Positions 23,801 through 35,909 of a stretch of 61,683 nucleotides of DNA are shown one piece after another; the first letter of the stretch is position 1, and the number at the start of each line of letters is the position of its first letter. The notes under the pieces were generated by a model. That model was not told the origin of the DNA. It worked only from the letters and a program-made list of their open reading frames with translations, and did not search any database. The stretch lies in contig NC_049982.1 in the NCBI RefSeq assembly GCF_000003815.2, positions 25,404,082 through 25,465,764 of the forward strand, given 5' to 3'. The translations under genes were made by a program, and so were the position numbers. This stretch comes from Branchiostoma floridae (taxonomy: Eukaryota > Chordata > Leptocardii > Amphioxiformes > Branchiostomatidae).

Positions 23801-26690
23801 ACACCAAACCAAGTCCCTAACAACAGTTGTCAGCTGCACTCTACACAGCAAGTAACACCAGAAACATTACAAACACAGCAACCAAAACAGGCGCAAGATT
23901 TTACTACCATTCCTGACAGCACATCAGAACAAGCGCAAAGTGTCTTGAGCCAAGTGTACACAAAACAACAAGTAGCACCAGAAATACCGCAGACGCAACA
24001 ACCAAAAGAGCCGCAAGCACTTATTATACCTCAGAGCACACCAAAACAAACCCAAAATATTTGGTGTCAACTGCATTCAACACAACTGGCAGCATCGCAA
24101 ACACGACAACCAAAACAGCCCCAAGTGCATGTCTTTATACCTGATAGCGTACCAAAGGAAGTCCAGCATATTTGGTGCCGTCCGCATTCAGAACAAACAG
24201 AAGCATCATTGACAAGGCAACCAAACCAACAACATACCATCGCATCTGATAGCATACCGAAGCAAGCCTCAAATGCCTTGTATCAACTGCCTCTAACACA
24301 ACAAGTAGTAGAGTCATCAGCACCACCGAGGCCTCAGCCACAAGAGCCTCCTGTCACCATGCCTAGCGCCATGCAGGATGAAAATGTGCAGCTATTGCAA
24401 CAAAACCAAAAGACGCTACAGGAGCTAAAGAAAGCAGTGGCTTCTTTGGAGGCAACAATTCAACAACTACAAGGCCAGCAACAGAATCCCGCACAGCAAG
24501 AATTGTGCTGCTCGACAACACAGCAGGAGCCACAAGCTCCAAGTCCGGCCGCGCAGTCTGCAAGGGAACCGTCCACACAGAGGTCGTTGCCACTTGCAGT
24601 TGAAGACATTCAGACAAGACTCGAGGAGCTGACACGGTCCATGACTGGAATCCAGTCAAACATAACCAGCAAATCCCAGGTGCAAATGACTCATAACGAT
24701 CCAAGCTGTCACAAAAGTCCAGCCCCACCGACTTCTTGTGAAAAACAAGTAGATTTCGCCAACTTGGTTGAACCGTGCATGAGAACAAGTTCACCAAAAC
24801 CTGCAACAACTACCTTACACTATCCTGCACAAAATGCATCAAATCCGATTCACAAAAGAACTGCTTCCGAGCAGACAGCAACAAAAGAGATTCATTGTTC
24901 CACAGCTGGTTCAGGACAAGAAAATCGGTCAAGACAGCAAAGTACTATTAACAGCGGTTTTTCTAACAGCAATACCAGTCGCGAAGTTCCTTATCCCATT
25001 CCATCAATTCTGCCTTGTACAGAATACGGCGAACATGTTCGTATTCAAGATGCTGGCCAAGCGATTGTTGAAGACACCCTCTCTGGGAGACCCGCTGAAA
25101 ACAACCGCGAAGGAGGAGACGGATCTAACGATGTGTGGAGAAGTCACAAAGACCAGATAGTTCCAAATTTGGTGATTTGCCATTCATTGCGCTCGACGCC
25201 GGAGATTGAAGATCAGCGATCACAGAGGAAAGACGCAGCATGTTCAAAGAGTCAAGAAGAAGGAGAAGAACAAAATAACAATATTGTCAATAAGGAATCG
25301 GAGCAACAGCAGCCATGTAGTTTGTACTATCAACGGAGGTTATTAGAAATATTTGATGGTCAACAGCAAAGCCATCATCAAGATGTAGACATGCATGGCT
25401 GTCACGAAAACGTTCAACTGGCAGAGGAGGGTCACAATGGTTCAATAGTCACTCAGCAGTTGAACAAAACAGACCTGTGTCCACAAGATCAAGAATCGGA
25501 TCAAACGCATACTGGTCATGGGCAAATGCAGAAGGAAGCAGAAATAGAATGTCAAACGGAGCTTGAGAGTCAACAAGAAAACTGCCAGCAAACGGCTGAC
25601 AATCATGAATATCAGGAACAAGTTCGGCTACCAGAAGTGAGTCTTGAAGGTTTAATGACTACACAACAGGACCATGTGGACCAATATCAGCAAGAACTGT
25701 TTCAGAAAGAGGTTGATAAGGAAGCAGAAATGCAGTATCAAAATAATTCGCTAGACGAATATCATAGCGATCATCATGAAGCAGACAACAGTGTATATCA
25801 ACTGCCGGCAGAAACTCATGATGACCAAACAAGAATGCAACAGCCGGGAAACATGGAACAAAGTCAAGAGCAGAGTGAGACACAAACTAGACAGGATAAG
25901 GAGGGAGAAACGCAGTTTCAAAAAGAATCGTCAGAGGATCTGCAGGATCAACAACAAGACAATCAGCGACAGGCGGATAACCATAAACAGCATCTGCAAC
26001 CAAATGAGGGTCATGATGGTCCAATGGTTACCCAACACTTGGACTATGTAGACCAATGTCAACAGGAACCGTTACCGGAGCATCCGGGACAAGAACATCT
26101 TAAAAATGAAAGAGGAATAGAGTATAGAAATAAATCGCTAGAAGAGATTGAGAATCATAGACACGGCAATCAGGAAGAAACAGACATTCAACAATGTCAT
26201 GAACAACTTCAACTACAAGAGTCTGACAATAGCAAAACGAGCATTCAGCATTCCGGGCACATGGAACGTCCTTTTCAAGAACCGTGTCAAACACAAACTG
26301 TATCGGATCATGTAAAGATAGATGGAGCAACGCAGTGTAAGAAGAAGCTACTATCGGAGCTTGAGGATCAACAAAAAGACAGCCATCAAGCCAGGGAAGA
26401 CACAGATGAATTTCAGGAACAAGTTCAGATGACACAAGAGTGTCAAGAGAGCACAATGGTGGCCCAACTGCCAGACCTAGAACCGTGTGAAACACAAACT
26501 GGAGAGGAACACAGAAATAAGGGGAAAACAGATGGGCAACAAGAAGACCAATATCATAATGATGAAGAACCACGACGTAAAAGGAGAAGACTCAACGAAG
26601 ATCAGTCAAAGTGCGACCCAGAAGAAATCAGTGCATCCATAAGATTACGTCGATTTGCTACGATGGAGAAGCAAAAGAGGGCATCAGAAG
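20867..26690 (+). CDS. Giant homeobox gene, exon with 1941 codons
   Basis: Open for 5.8 kb without a stop, which is strong evidence for coding. The end is set by donor GTATGA at 26691, where the lone G pairs with TT of the next exon to give Val; readthrough would add only about 23 residues. Another possible donor lies at 20928 (GAAG|GTAGGC), so the first 20 residues may belong to an alternative leader. Codon use is rich in CAA/CAG/ACA. Confidence 0.85.
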
Positions 26691-27899
26691 GTATGATACT
26701 GAAGTATGATTCAATTTTCATTCATATTAGTAAGATATATGTATACTTGAAAACAACATGATATGCATATGTATCTCTCTATATCCCCCCTCTCTCTCTC
26801 TACATATATATAATATTTAGAATAAATTGTACATATATATATAAATAACATCAACGTTTTGACCTCAACACAGCTCCGAAATTAAAAGTTAATAAACATT
26901 GTTGCTGCTCACAATCCTTTGCTATTTATGTTTACGGAATTAAAACGAATATCTATTACCTAATGTTGTTGCTAACTGACACATATTGTTGTTGTTTGTA
27001 GTTGATGGTCTTAAAGCAAATCACCAAAAAGGAGTCCTAAAGACAACCAAGTGGAGCATAATCAACAAACCATGGACTACACTCAGTAAGGCGCAGCACG
27101 ATCGGCTGGAGGAAGTCTTCCAAGTCTGGAGAAACAGACGGGTGGAGAAGACATTGATCTTCCAACTATCCGAGGAACTGAACCTCTCGGAAAGACAGGT
27201 AAGGCCATGCTAATTTGATTACATGTATACGATCCACGCGTGCATCAAAATTTGTCTGTTTCCGACAAAAACGTTATCGACAATACTGTAAATCCTACAA
27301 AGTAGCTTTAAAATGAGCACATGTATGCCGTGAATTAATAAGTCGGAAAATATATATCGCAAAACGAAGCTAATTCCGAAGTCAAAGGAGAATATGTGAA
27401 AGAACGAATGGCCACCCCATGTGCTGGTCTCGCAAATGTGCAATCATAACAAACAAAAATTATCTTTTTAAAGGGTAGTAAACTAGACTTCTACTGGTAT
27501 AGAATGTTATGAAAAGTGTCCACTAAGATATGATCGGCGAAAATAAGTTACCGTCATATTTTTTATTAGTTTAGTTACATGTTTATTGTTTTAGTTTACG
27601 TTCCAGAAGCCTATAACGAATAAGCAGACTGTTGTCCTTTTGACCAAAATAATATTTCGTTGCAGGTAAAAATGTGGTTTTACCACAGAAAAGAACGGGA
27701 TGCAAAGTCGAAGGAACTCCTTGCCAAGAAGGCCCCAGACGTGTTCAGATGTTCGACTAGTCTCTTCGACACCGGTTGCCCATTGGACCCCATGGCTGCC
27801 CTGAGAACAAATCCGAGACAGCTAAGTGTGGAAGACTGTGCATTAGTTGTGCAACACTTGCAATCGCAGCTTAATAAGATTATGACTAGTCCTAAATGA
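20867..27899 (+). CDS. Giant Gln-rich protein with a divergent C-terminal homeodomain
   Basis: Exons 20867-26690, 27002-27198 and 27666-27899 join in frame (phases 1 and 0) to encode 2084 residues. Residues 1-1900 are low complexity: a Ser-rich block with an RRSS site (~400-440), a PPSY WW-ligand motif (675-678), nine ~40-residue repeats (~815-1150), a short Leu-heptad coiled coil (1169-1206), six ~65-residue Gln/Glu/His-rich repeats (~1500-1900) and a basic nuclear signal PRRKRRRL (1902-1909). A homeodomain at about 1962-2023 keeps L16, F20, L34, L38, L40, V45, W48 and F49. It has Trp for Arg5, His for Asn51 and two extra residues in the helix 1-2 loop. A nuclear role is likely. Sequence-specific DNA binding is doubtful, and protein binding is possible. 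The start is uncertain. Same strand and same intron phases as the downstream Emx gene. I do not recognise a named orthologue. Confidence 0.8.
23310..24320 (+). repeat. Coding tandem repeat, nine ~40-residue Gln/Pro units
   Basis: The unit pattern is QTQQPK-Q, then a hydrophobic patch, then IPDSTP-Q, then WCQLHSTQQ, then PE. Units vary in length (25-43 residues) and have clearly diverged, so the array is old. It lies within the giant exon. Confidence 0.75.
25361..26565 (+). repeat. Coding tandem repeat, six ~60-73-residue Gln/Glu/His units
   Basis: Units recur with (S/L)LE-L, a QQ-D-QADNH-like stretch, a VTQQ-like stretch, DQCQQE and a final E-E-QYQ(N/K)K-like end. This array is distinct from the first and lies just before the nuclear localisation signal. 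Confidence 0.7.
27002..27198 (+). CDS. Giant homeobox gene, exon with homeodomain N-terminal arm to helix 2
   Basis: The acceptor is TTGTTTGTAG. The exon encodes TTLSKAQHDRLEEVF (helix 1) and LSEELNLSERQ (helix 2 and turn). The donor GTAAGG follows Gln44 in phase 0, the same site as in Emx exon 2. Confidence 0.85.
27666..27899 (+). CDS. Giant homeobox gene, terminal exon with recognition helix
   Basis: After TTTCGTTGCAG the exon starts VKMWFYHRKERDAK, the recognition helix with His in the Asn51 position. About 60 residues without a recognised domain follow, then TGA at 27897-27899. Confidence 0.88.
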   Translation, partial: VKMWFYHRKERDAKSKELLAKKAPDVFRCSTSLFDTGCPLDPMAALRTNPRQLSVEDCALVVQHLQSQLNKIMTSPK

Positions 27900-28004
27900 T
27901 GACAAAAAAGGGATCTAGCTCAACTGACACATGCGGTAGTAAGTATCAAAGTTGAGGTGCTGGCTCACGCGAAACAAAGTGAATGAGAATGATGGAGAAG
28001 AAAT

Positions 28005-28017
28005 GATGTGTGCGTGC

Positions 28018-28055
<38 letters not shown>

Positions 28056-28084
28056 GCGTGCGTGTGTGTGTGTATGTATGTGCA

Positions 28085-28135
<51 letters not shown>

Positions 28136-28202
28136 GTGCGTGTGTGCGCGCGCGTGTGTGTGTGTGTGTGTGCGTGTGTGTATGTGTGTGTGTGCGCGTG
28201 TC
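28005..28202. repeat. (GT)n microsatellite
   Basis: Interrupted GT/GC dinucleotide array about 100 bp past the giant homeobox gene stop. All Cys/Val- or His/Thr-rich frames across it are artefacts. Confidence 0.95.
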
Positions 28203-28479
28203 CAAAGCCTCAGATGGAATACATAATGCACAAAAAGGACATTTAGCCAGTATATTTATGTCCGTAATGCAAATGGTATTCCAGTATATCGTGAATTTGA
28301 TATCATCAGTGGATTTTGTACTCAAACTATCTAAATTTTTATAAACATATATATTGTTTTACGTATGCCAGTTTGTTCACAAAATATAGCAAGAGCACCA
28401 CTGTGACAGTGTTTCCTCAACTTGACTTCAGTGTCAGCCAGTATGTGTGCGTTTAACAGAGCTAACTTTGCTTTGTTGA

Positions 28480-29330
28480 TTTTTAATTGAGCCAGGTGTA
28501 CGGCTCGACATAAACTTGGTAACTTTATATGTACAAGGCATAAAGAGCTTTGCTCATTTGAAATGTTAACTAATGGACCCGTTGTGTTCAACTGGATTTG
28601 CTTTGTATTCAGTACATGTACGTGGGTCAAACAGATCGTTGTGTCTGTACTATATGTATGTGGTTTAGATAGATTGTGTCATGACCAGGCGCCAGTCAAG
28701 TTGACTTTAAGTCAGTACGTTTTGTGTACAAGACACAAACAGTGTATGCTCAGTTGAAGCGTTAAGTAATTGTAAATACTGTTCAAGTTATGTTCACTCT
28801 ATTTGACTTGTAGTCAGTGAGCCAAATAGAGTGTTGTAGTTTTGATGTTTGTATATTAGACAATGTATGCTATGATAATTCGACTGAACTTTTAAGGTTA
28901 CTGACTTTAAAATTTGACTGTTGCCCTGTTGATGTTTAACCAGGTATGTCATAGTCAGTCAACATGACTTAAAGCCAGTAACGTTATATGTACAAAGCAT
29001 AGAGAGCTGTGCTCATTTGCTCATATGATGTGTTACATAATGTCCGTTATGTTCAACTGACTTTGACTTGTAGTTAGTCAAACAGACTGTTGGTTTCTTG
29101 ATGTTTTATATAGGACCAGGTATATTATGGACAGTCGACTCGACTTAAAGTCAGTAACGTCATATGATTATATGTACAGAGCATAAGAAGTGTTGCTATT
29201 TTGATGTGTTTAATATATTGTAGGCTTTGTTGACATTTACTTAGCTTGAAACATTATTATTGTTGCTTTGTTGGTGTATTTGACAACTAACACTGTTGAC
29301 TCGACTTTCAGACAGTTTATATATTTCAAT
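28480..29330. repeat. Degenerate ~180-240-bp tandem repeat downstream of giant homeobox gene
   Basis: ATATGTACA(A/G)(A/G)GCATA(A/G)AGAG-like blocks at ~28527, 28988 and 29173 are followed by GTTCAACTG-like and ACTTGTAGT.AGT blocks. It may lie in the 3' UTR. No coding capacity. Confidence 0.6.
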
Positions 29331-32060
29331 ATGGTTTATTTTGTACTTTGGTGGTTGTTTTAGGGGATAGCTCTGGAAGAATTTAGAATACGAGTAGAAG
29401 TACGTCTAAAAAATACTTTTATACTGAGATTATGTCTTATATAAAGCTTTGTCTTATATTATGCTTGTAATACATTTATCCCCAATGCTTCACAGAGGTC
29501 TATATCCTATAGATGTTTATATTTCTAAGACCGCTTATTAAAACAGTTGTATTCAATATCTTAATTAAGCCTAAAAATCCAGTGTGTATACGTTGCTATC
29601 GTTTGAGTTTGTACTTTTTTACTCGAAGTTAGTAGAATATGGTCGCTGCAATTATGTCAATATATGCCTCTGGAATTATGCAACAAGACGCTTGTTTGTG
29701 CTGTCTACTTTGACTCGCCATATTCATGTTGTATAAAGTCTGAATACCAAAGATTGGAGTTGAGCAAAATTCAATTTGGCAGGTGAAAAGTACATTGTCA
29801 GCAAATCATCGTACAATGCAACATTTTATACTGTGTTATTATCTTAATTGGAACAGTTAATGTTATTGTCTTAATTTGAACAGTGATAATTATGGTTGCG
29901 CCTATATATATAATCACTACGAATGGGCTGTTTTCCTATGCTGCTTCTGTCAAAGAAATAAATGTGACTTGGCTGTTCTTCTTTCTTCTATATCATAACG
30001 CTTCCATGCCAAGGGAAGCAAAAAGAGGTCATATTTTGCATTATTACGGTTGCATTTTAGACAATTAACCAAGTCTCTTCGTGGCGTTAACATTTGTAGG
30101 AGGCATAGTCAGGGTGTCAGGAATGGAAATAGTTTGCTGGACGTAATTGTAAACATTGCACGGTTCGCAAGGAGACGCTGTCGACATGTACAGTTGCTGT
30201 TGCTTGTCCAGACAGTTGCCTGTAGTCTTATTACCGTCCGCTAGAGGACACCAGTAAAACTTTTGTCTCGATCTTGATCAGAAAGAAGTAAGCCAACTAC
30301 AGGACACTGTATGACGTCGAATATTTGGGTAGACGTATATCATCGTCTTACAATGCTGGCTATCTTTTGTCAAATGGAGACAGCTTCATTCGACAAAGAC
30401 TAAATTCTACAATAACTATGTAACATTTTTTAAAGAATTATATCTCTGAATTATATCCCCGATTTGTAAAAACACCAAAACGTTTCTGTTTTCACGTAAT
30501 CTATACTAACAACAGGAAAGTACAATACGTGATGTAAGAGTGTAGCAATGAAGCGCTTTGCGACTGGTGTAAGCAAAGTGTCGTTTCACTATGAAAAAGT
30601 TTACAAAGATATAAAGAAAAAAAGAATCAACGTACTCGCGCCAAAATACATATACAGACATTATGTAATAGATCTACATGTAGTCTCTCCTGGCTTTAGG
30701 GCCCGTAACGGTTTTAAGATTAGTAGTGCACCGTGTTTAGTCAAACTAAATCCGTATAAACAAGACTACATTGATTATAGGATAACGTTACACTTTGATT
30801 GGTCAAAATTCTTTCTGCATTCGAGTAGTTTCACGAACTTACTTGCTGTCGACCACCTGGTGAGACAGGATAATGAGACGACTGACTAATCTGTTTTCGA
30901 GTTGCATTGTTGCAAAAACATTAGTCCTTTCTGACCTATTTTCTATATACATATGAGCACAGAATTATGTCACATGTCTTCAACCTTTCCGCGCAATTTG
31001 TCCCTCCCGGTGAGAGGGTCTTGCGCTCCCTATTGTCAGGTGTTGACCCCTGTTAACCTCACGTCGAGGAGAAACGCCCCAGTCGTTTGGCCCGGGGGGA
31101 GGGGGGCAACCTTTCAGTGACCTCTAACGCGTGCAAAAAGTGTCAAATCTGGATTATAGTTCAGACAGGGAACTTTGAACGGTCGGACCTTTGAAGGGTG
31201 ATGGGAGGTAGTTAATGCTGTTCGATAATGATATTACACATATATTTTACAAATATAAGGGATTCTCTTTCACACACTAGTGGACTTCGAGACAATGACA
31301 TTTCTTTATCCCATGAAAACTTTCTCTCAACAATTGTGTCCGTTTTGGACCCGTTCTTTTCGTCAGGTACAAGATTTTATGCCACATACAATTTTACCCT
31401 GTGTGCCCTCGTGTGACCCTCCTCCAGAAAGATTAATTTCCACATCATAACCTAAGTAGTAGAGACATAAAATTGAATATTTAGCTGTTTTTTATTGCTC
31501 GTGCGAACGGGCGGAACTAAGTCATAAAGTTCTACAAGGTTCACTCTTCTTCAGAACGATCACCCTAACGATTATAAGCTGGGGCGAGTCACGACATTTT
31601 GAAACATTGCCCCCCTCCCCACCTTCTGCCACCTGTTGTAGGTTACAGATTGCGATGTAAACCAGTATGATTGACAGTCCAGAAGCTTGGATTTGTCACC
31701 AAAACATAACGACTGACATTTAGGGCAGCTGACTACCGTAAAACATGTACCCCTACAGTAGATTTATACACATTCAACATTTGCTAGTTGCTCATAGAGC
31801 GTTAGCAAATGTCGCATCAAATTATTTCCAATGCTAACCTTGCCATCGACAATGTCAACGTCACTTCTCATTTCGTGCATGCCTGACTTTTACAATGCAT
31901 CATTTTCCTCTCAAAGAAACATATTGAAAAATCCTTCTGACTTTTAAAAGTATATTGCTAAATAATAAATGAAAACTTTCACGCGCCCCTTTATTCAGAA
32001 ATAATTGATAAGATCAAGAGGAGTCTATCTTAGGGTCACGTGGGAAAAGATAGCAGAAAC
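29330..32060. other. Intergenic DNA between the two homeobox genes
   Basis: AT-rich, with a GC-rich island near 31000-31110. No exon supported. The 113-codon frame at 30548-30889 has no domain. Enhancers of either homeobox gene could lie here but none can be identified by eye. Confidence 0.3.
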
Positions 32061-32063
32061 ACT

Positions 32064-32092
32064 CTGTGTGTTTGTGTGTATGTATGTATGTA

Positions 32093-32159
<67 letters not shown>

Positions 32160-32242
32160 CTGTGTATGTAATACTATGTATTTGTGTGTCCGTGTGTCTG
32201 TGTGTGCGCGCGCGTGTGAGTGCGTTTCTGTGTGTTTCTGTG
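32064..32242. repeat. (GTAT)n then (GT)n microsatellite
   Basis: GTATGTAT units pass into a long pure GT run and then interrupted GT/GC units. Confidence 0.95.
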
Positions 32243-32938
32243 ATTCACAATATACACAATTCAGCATTGTCATACATCCTCATTACTGCTAGTGTTTTGT
32301 GTGTTGGTCTGGACGTGTCGCAAAGCAGTATGGGTGAGGGGGTGAAGCCTGTCATCTCTGATTCCAATTTACTAGTAGTATATAATCCATGATGAATATT
32401 TTAGCCAGTCATAAGTGCAGTCAACTTCATTTTTCAAATAATTTGCAAACCTTGCGAAAGACTGTGCCAAACATCTGTGATAAATGTATGTGCCCCAGGG
32501 TAAAGTAATACCTCTATTAATCATATTGAACACTTTGGCAACAATAGCTAAAATGTAAACGAGGATTTAAGCGGGGAAAAAATGCTACAAATGGGTCCGC
32601 TAAAGTTAAGGACAAAATCCACCATCATAACGCCTCAACATCACTTAGCCTTGGTTATGTCCGCTATGCAACGATATGTCTAGTATACCATTGTGAACCA
32701 AACTTGTGTCACGTTGTGTTCCAGAAATGCAAATTAGCATGCCAAAGGCTTTGTCGCATTTGACCCGCTACACTGGGTTTACGACAACAAATTGGGGGCA
32801 AATTTTAAGTGTCATGCAAAATTCTGCTGTGTTTATGTGACAGAAAGGTTTGTCGTAGACCCCTTTAAAGTCAACGAGCGGTTCTGTCACTGTAGCCTTA
32901 GCGGAAATTCCATGACGAATATGACTGTGTGTTTAGGG

Positions 32939-33200
32939 ATGTCCCCGTAGCTCAACTGGTAGCAGCCTCACAGTTGAGCTCCTGCAGCTGGTTCCAATTA
33001 ACTTGGTGGGAGACTCGGGATCATTGGTAGGGCATCGCGGTTGGGGCTGCACCCGTATTTCGGGAGGGATGTAAAATACGAGTCTAGGAGATGCCTCGAG
33101 CGAGTTTTTAAGAATGGGAAATGCTAGCAACCCCTCCCTGTAAAAAAGTACCCTTACTACAGAAACACCAATGCAAGGAATGCCCAATGTGTAAATAACC
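32939..33200 (+). mobile_element. tRNA-derived SINE, copy 1 (nearly full length)
   Basis: The head GTAGCTCAACTGGTAGCAG resembles a tRNA A-box region and is followed by a CTGGTTCCAA B-box-like stretch. A unique body contains TTGGGGCTGCACCCGTATTT and GCTAGCAACCCCTCCCTGTA. The same body recurs inverted at 37450-37595 and 55815-56012. Confidence 0.7.
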
Positions 33201-35416
33201 ACTACAAGAGGCTAAACGGACGATGAACGTTTGTTGCTCGTATGATATTTTCTCAACAACACAAACAACACATTCACACTGTTACTAGTTTTCCACCCGA
33301 GTGGCCAGTTGTGATTGACAGGCCGTGATCAATGGGTCTTTTAAAGCTCCACCCCTCGGGGCAAGTCACACACCTTATGATGGATGCGCAGGTGGGTATA
33401 ATTAATAGCCCAATCAAGACTTCGAGGGGAAGAGCCAAACACAATAGATAAGAATTCCAACAGGTACACAATAGCTTGTTCATTACAAACTCACACCCAT
33501 TCGAATTCATTCAATATGAAGGCAAATACGTTTAGTACTAGTAATAGACCAGTGAATGTGCCGTAGTTGTAGCTTGCACTGTCGAACGTCTATACACCCC
33601 ATCTTAGAGAAATAGTCTAAGTCTTGCATTATATACTATTGTTATGAGAATTGTTCTTTTCAGGATTTTCTTATCAATTTTTAAGAAACACGTTTGTTTA
33701 GGGTTGCAAGCAACAGTGAGTAGCCGTCGCAAGGTGGCGTTGGCTATATGTGCAGAATGTTTAGATCTAGAAACTGTAGTGTAAGTTCTAAGATCTTCTA
33801 ATGCACCGCTACGATACATTCTTCCAATGTTGCACATTTAGTTGCATTAAGTTTGTACATCTATAGTTGTAGAAGACTTCACGAACGCTTGTGTACGTCA
33901 AGTTGTGTCGGCAAAGTTCTCCAAGACGTTATCTCAATCTGATCTTCCAAACGTTACACATATCACACACGTGTGGAACTGCACTGCTACTAAATCAAAA
34001 CATCGGCCAGGTATGTCAGGGGATGAGATCTTGCCGAGATAGCCAGGTAATATTCCCGGAGGGGGTGGGAGGGGTGTCATGTATTTACTCAGGTGTCTGG
34101 AGAACAAAATGGAGGTGACACGGGGTTAAATAGGTGGATGATTCATGTCCCCTTGTCCTGGATTGGGGCTCTTACAATGTGGGAACCCAGCTGGACATGT
34201 ACCACTTAGTATCTACCGGACTTCATGTAACGTTGTTGGGAAAATAGTACGCGAGAGGCCGGCCCTAGATGTAAAGGTTTCAAACTACGGTACTCCAATG
34301 GTCGGTCACATCCTCTCGTATATTCTTTCCTCAATTTAGTCGACTATTCTTTTAGCAATTAAAACCGATGGTAGTCTAGTTTGATTGATTGAGTGAGTGA
34401 GTCCGGTAGAGAGTACTGGTGCAATTATTCCACTTTCTATGCAATATGATACGTACAATCTTCTTGCTGCACCTGTGTGTTATATGAATTGCAGCATACG
34501 AAAGTTGGGGAAACTTTAAAAAGTTGTAAGACCCGATTTTTGACAAAAGACAGATGTTGTCTGGACCTTCTGACCATTATCTAAAAGTATCCAAGTGCTT
34601 GAGTAACGTTTAAACAGATTACTAGTATCTCATTACCTCGATGTCTAACCTTCATATACACTGACGTCAGAAAGTTGTGTCAAAGAGTTATGTCAGAAAG
34701 TTACACCTGCAAAGATTGTTAGACACTAATTCTGAATTGAATCCTGGTTCCTTGTTTTATTCTAAAACGTTGCAGGCTTTTATATGTATATCTATATAAG
34801 AATTAGCGAACACTTTAAATAGAGCTTAAAAAGGTGTCAAAAGATAATGGCCCTGTATAGTCTACCCAATCAGAAGTCGTGTCAAGACGCCATGACAGGC
34901 AGCCATCTTTGTTCCAGTAACCAACCAGAAGCCAGGAATCGTTCCCTGGGTAGTTAGTTGTAGCTCTCGTTTCCAGTGTGGCTACCGAAGGACTACTAGC
35001 AGAGCAGACCTGTTCGCATCTTGGATTTATCACAAGCAGTTGCTTCCAACTCGCAGATATATTCCAAGAAAGGCAGACTGTTGTTTCAGAAGATGGACGG
35101 ATCATATGTGTTTCTTTGACAAAGTTGCAGCAACGGCGAAGCCTTTAGAACGGATACTGGAAATAATGTCACATTTAAAGCCTGGATACCAAGAAACGCG
35201 AGTATAGTGTATTTTGAACCGGTATACTGTGGTGCTACGCTTTAGCTTAGTAACTCTTATTGAGTGTCTAATTCTTTTCTACATCTAAGGATTTATATAT
35301 GGTGGATCTATCTACGACTAAAAGGACTTTGAAAAGTAAGTGTACGAGATGGACCAAGAATAGTTTCTATTCTAAAACGTACATGCCAGCTGTCGTGTCG
35401 AAACTGAACACGAGCG
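33200..35416. promoter_or_regulatory. Upstream region and probable 5' UTR of Emx
   Basis: No coding exon. CCAATCAGAAG at 34865 is a CCAAT-box candidate. The reading frame of exon 1 has upstream stops, so the ATG at 35417 is the first in-frame Met matching Emx. The transcription start is not determinable. Confidence 0.3.
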
Positions 35417-35909
35417 ATGATGCCTGTGCTAGTTCAACCAAAGCACCGGTTCTCGATAGAGTCGTTGGTGGCAAAAGACGACCACCCTGCACCGAAACAG
35501 GTTCACAATGTGTCTGCGGCTGGAACGGCATGCTTCCCCGCCGAGTCTCTACCGGGTGGCCGCGGCCTGTCCGCTTTCTCGGTCAACCCAGCGTTCAATC
35601 GCCCCCATCATCCTACCATCGTGTCCCAGCAGAACTGTCATCAGACAGACCCTAGATCATTCCATAGACTTCACGATATCCAGGTTACGGCCACGGCAAC
35701 AGCGGCGACGGGGTTTCCTTCTTCAGTATGTACCGTACCGACCTCACACTTCCTCGCCGAGTACGGAGGCGGGCTGCCCGTCGGCATGGCCCCGTCCGCG
35801 CCCCGGCACACGGTCGTCCCGCCGCACGGTCTCTTACCGCAACATTCCATGTCTCCGATTCACCCTTGGGTCGTGCCTCACGGATTCTTACCTCAGCACA
35901 GACTACAAG
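35417..35909 (+). CDS. Emx: Emx exon 1 (eh1-like motif to PW motif)
   Basis: GC-rich exon encoding residues 1-164 and the first base of codon 165. The donor is GTACGTG. The tail [11 protein letters not shown] corresponds to the segment that ends exon 1 in vertebrate Emx genes. Confidence 0.93.

Noticed and set aside
24363-24809. Minus-strand frames across the giant exon (also 22109-22552, 26100-26573)
   Set aside because: They are antisense shadows of the long Gln-rich frame, whose codon bias leaves few antisense stops.
28005-28344. Long Cys/Val and His/Thr frames on both strands
   Set aside because: They are translations of a GT/AC microsatellite. The same applies at 32005-32292 and 49066-49313.
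34815-35105. 96-codon minus-strand frame upstream of Emx
   Set aside because: No domain; it lies in the likely Emx 5' UTR/promoter and is probably a chance frame.
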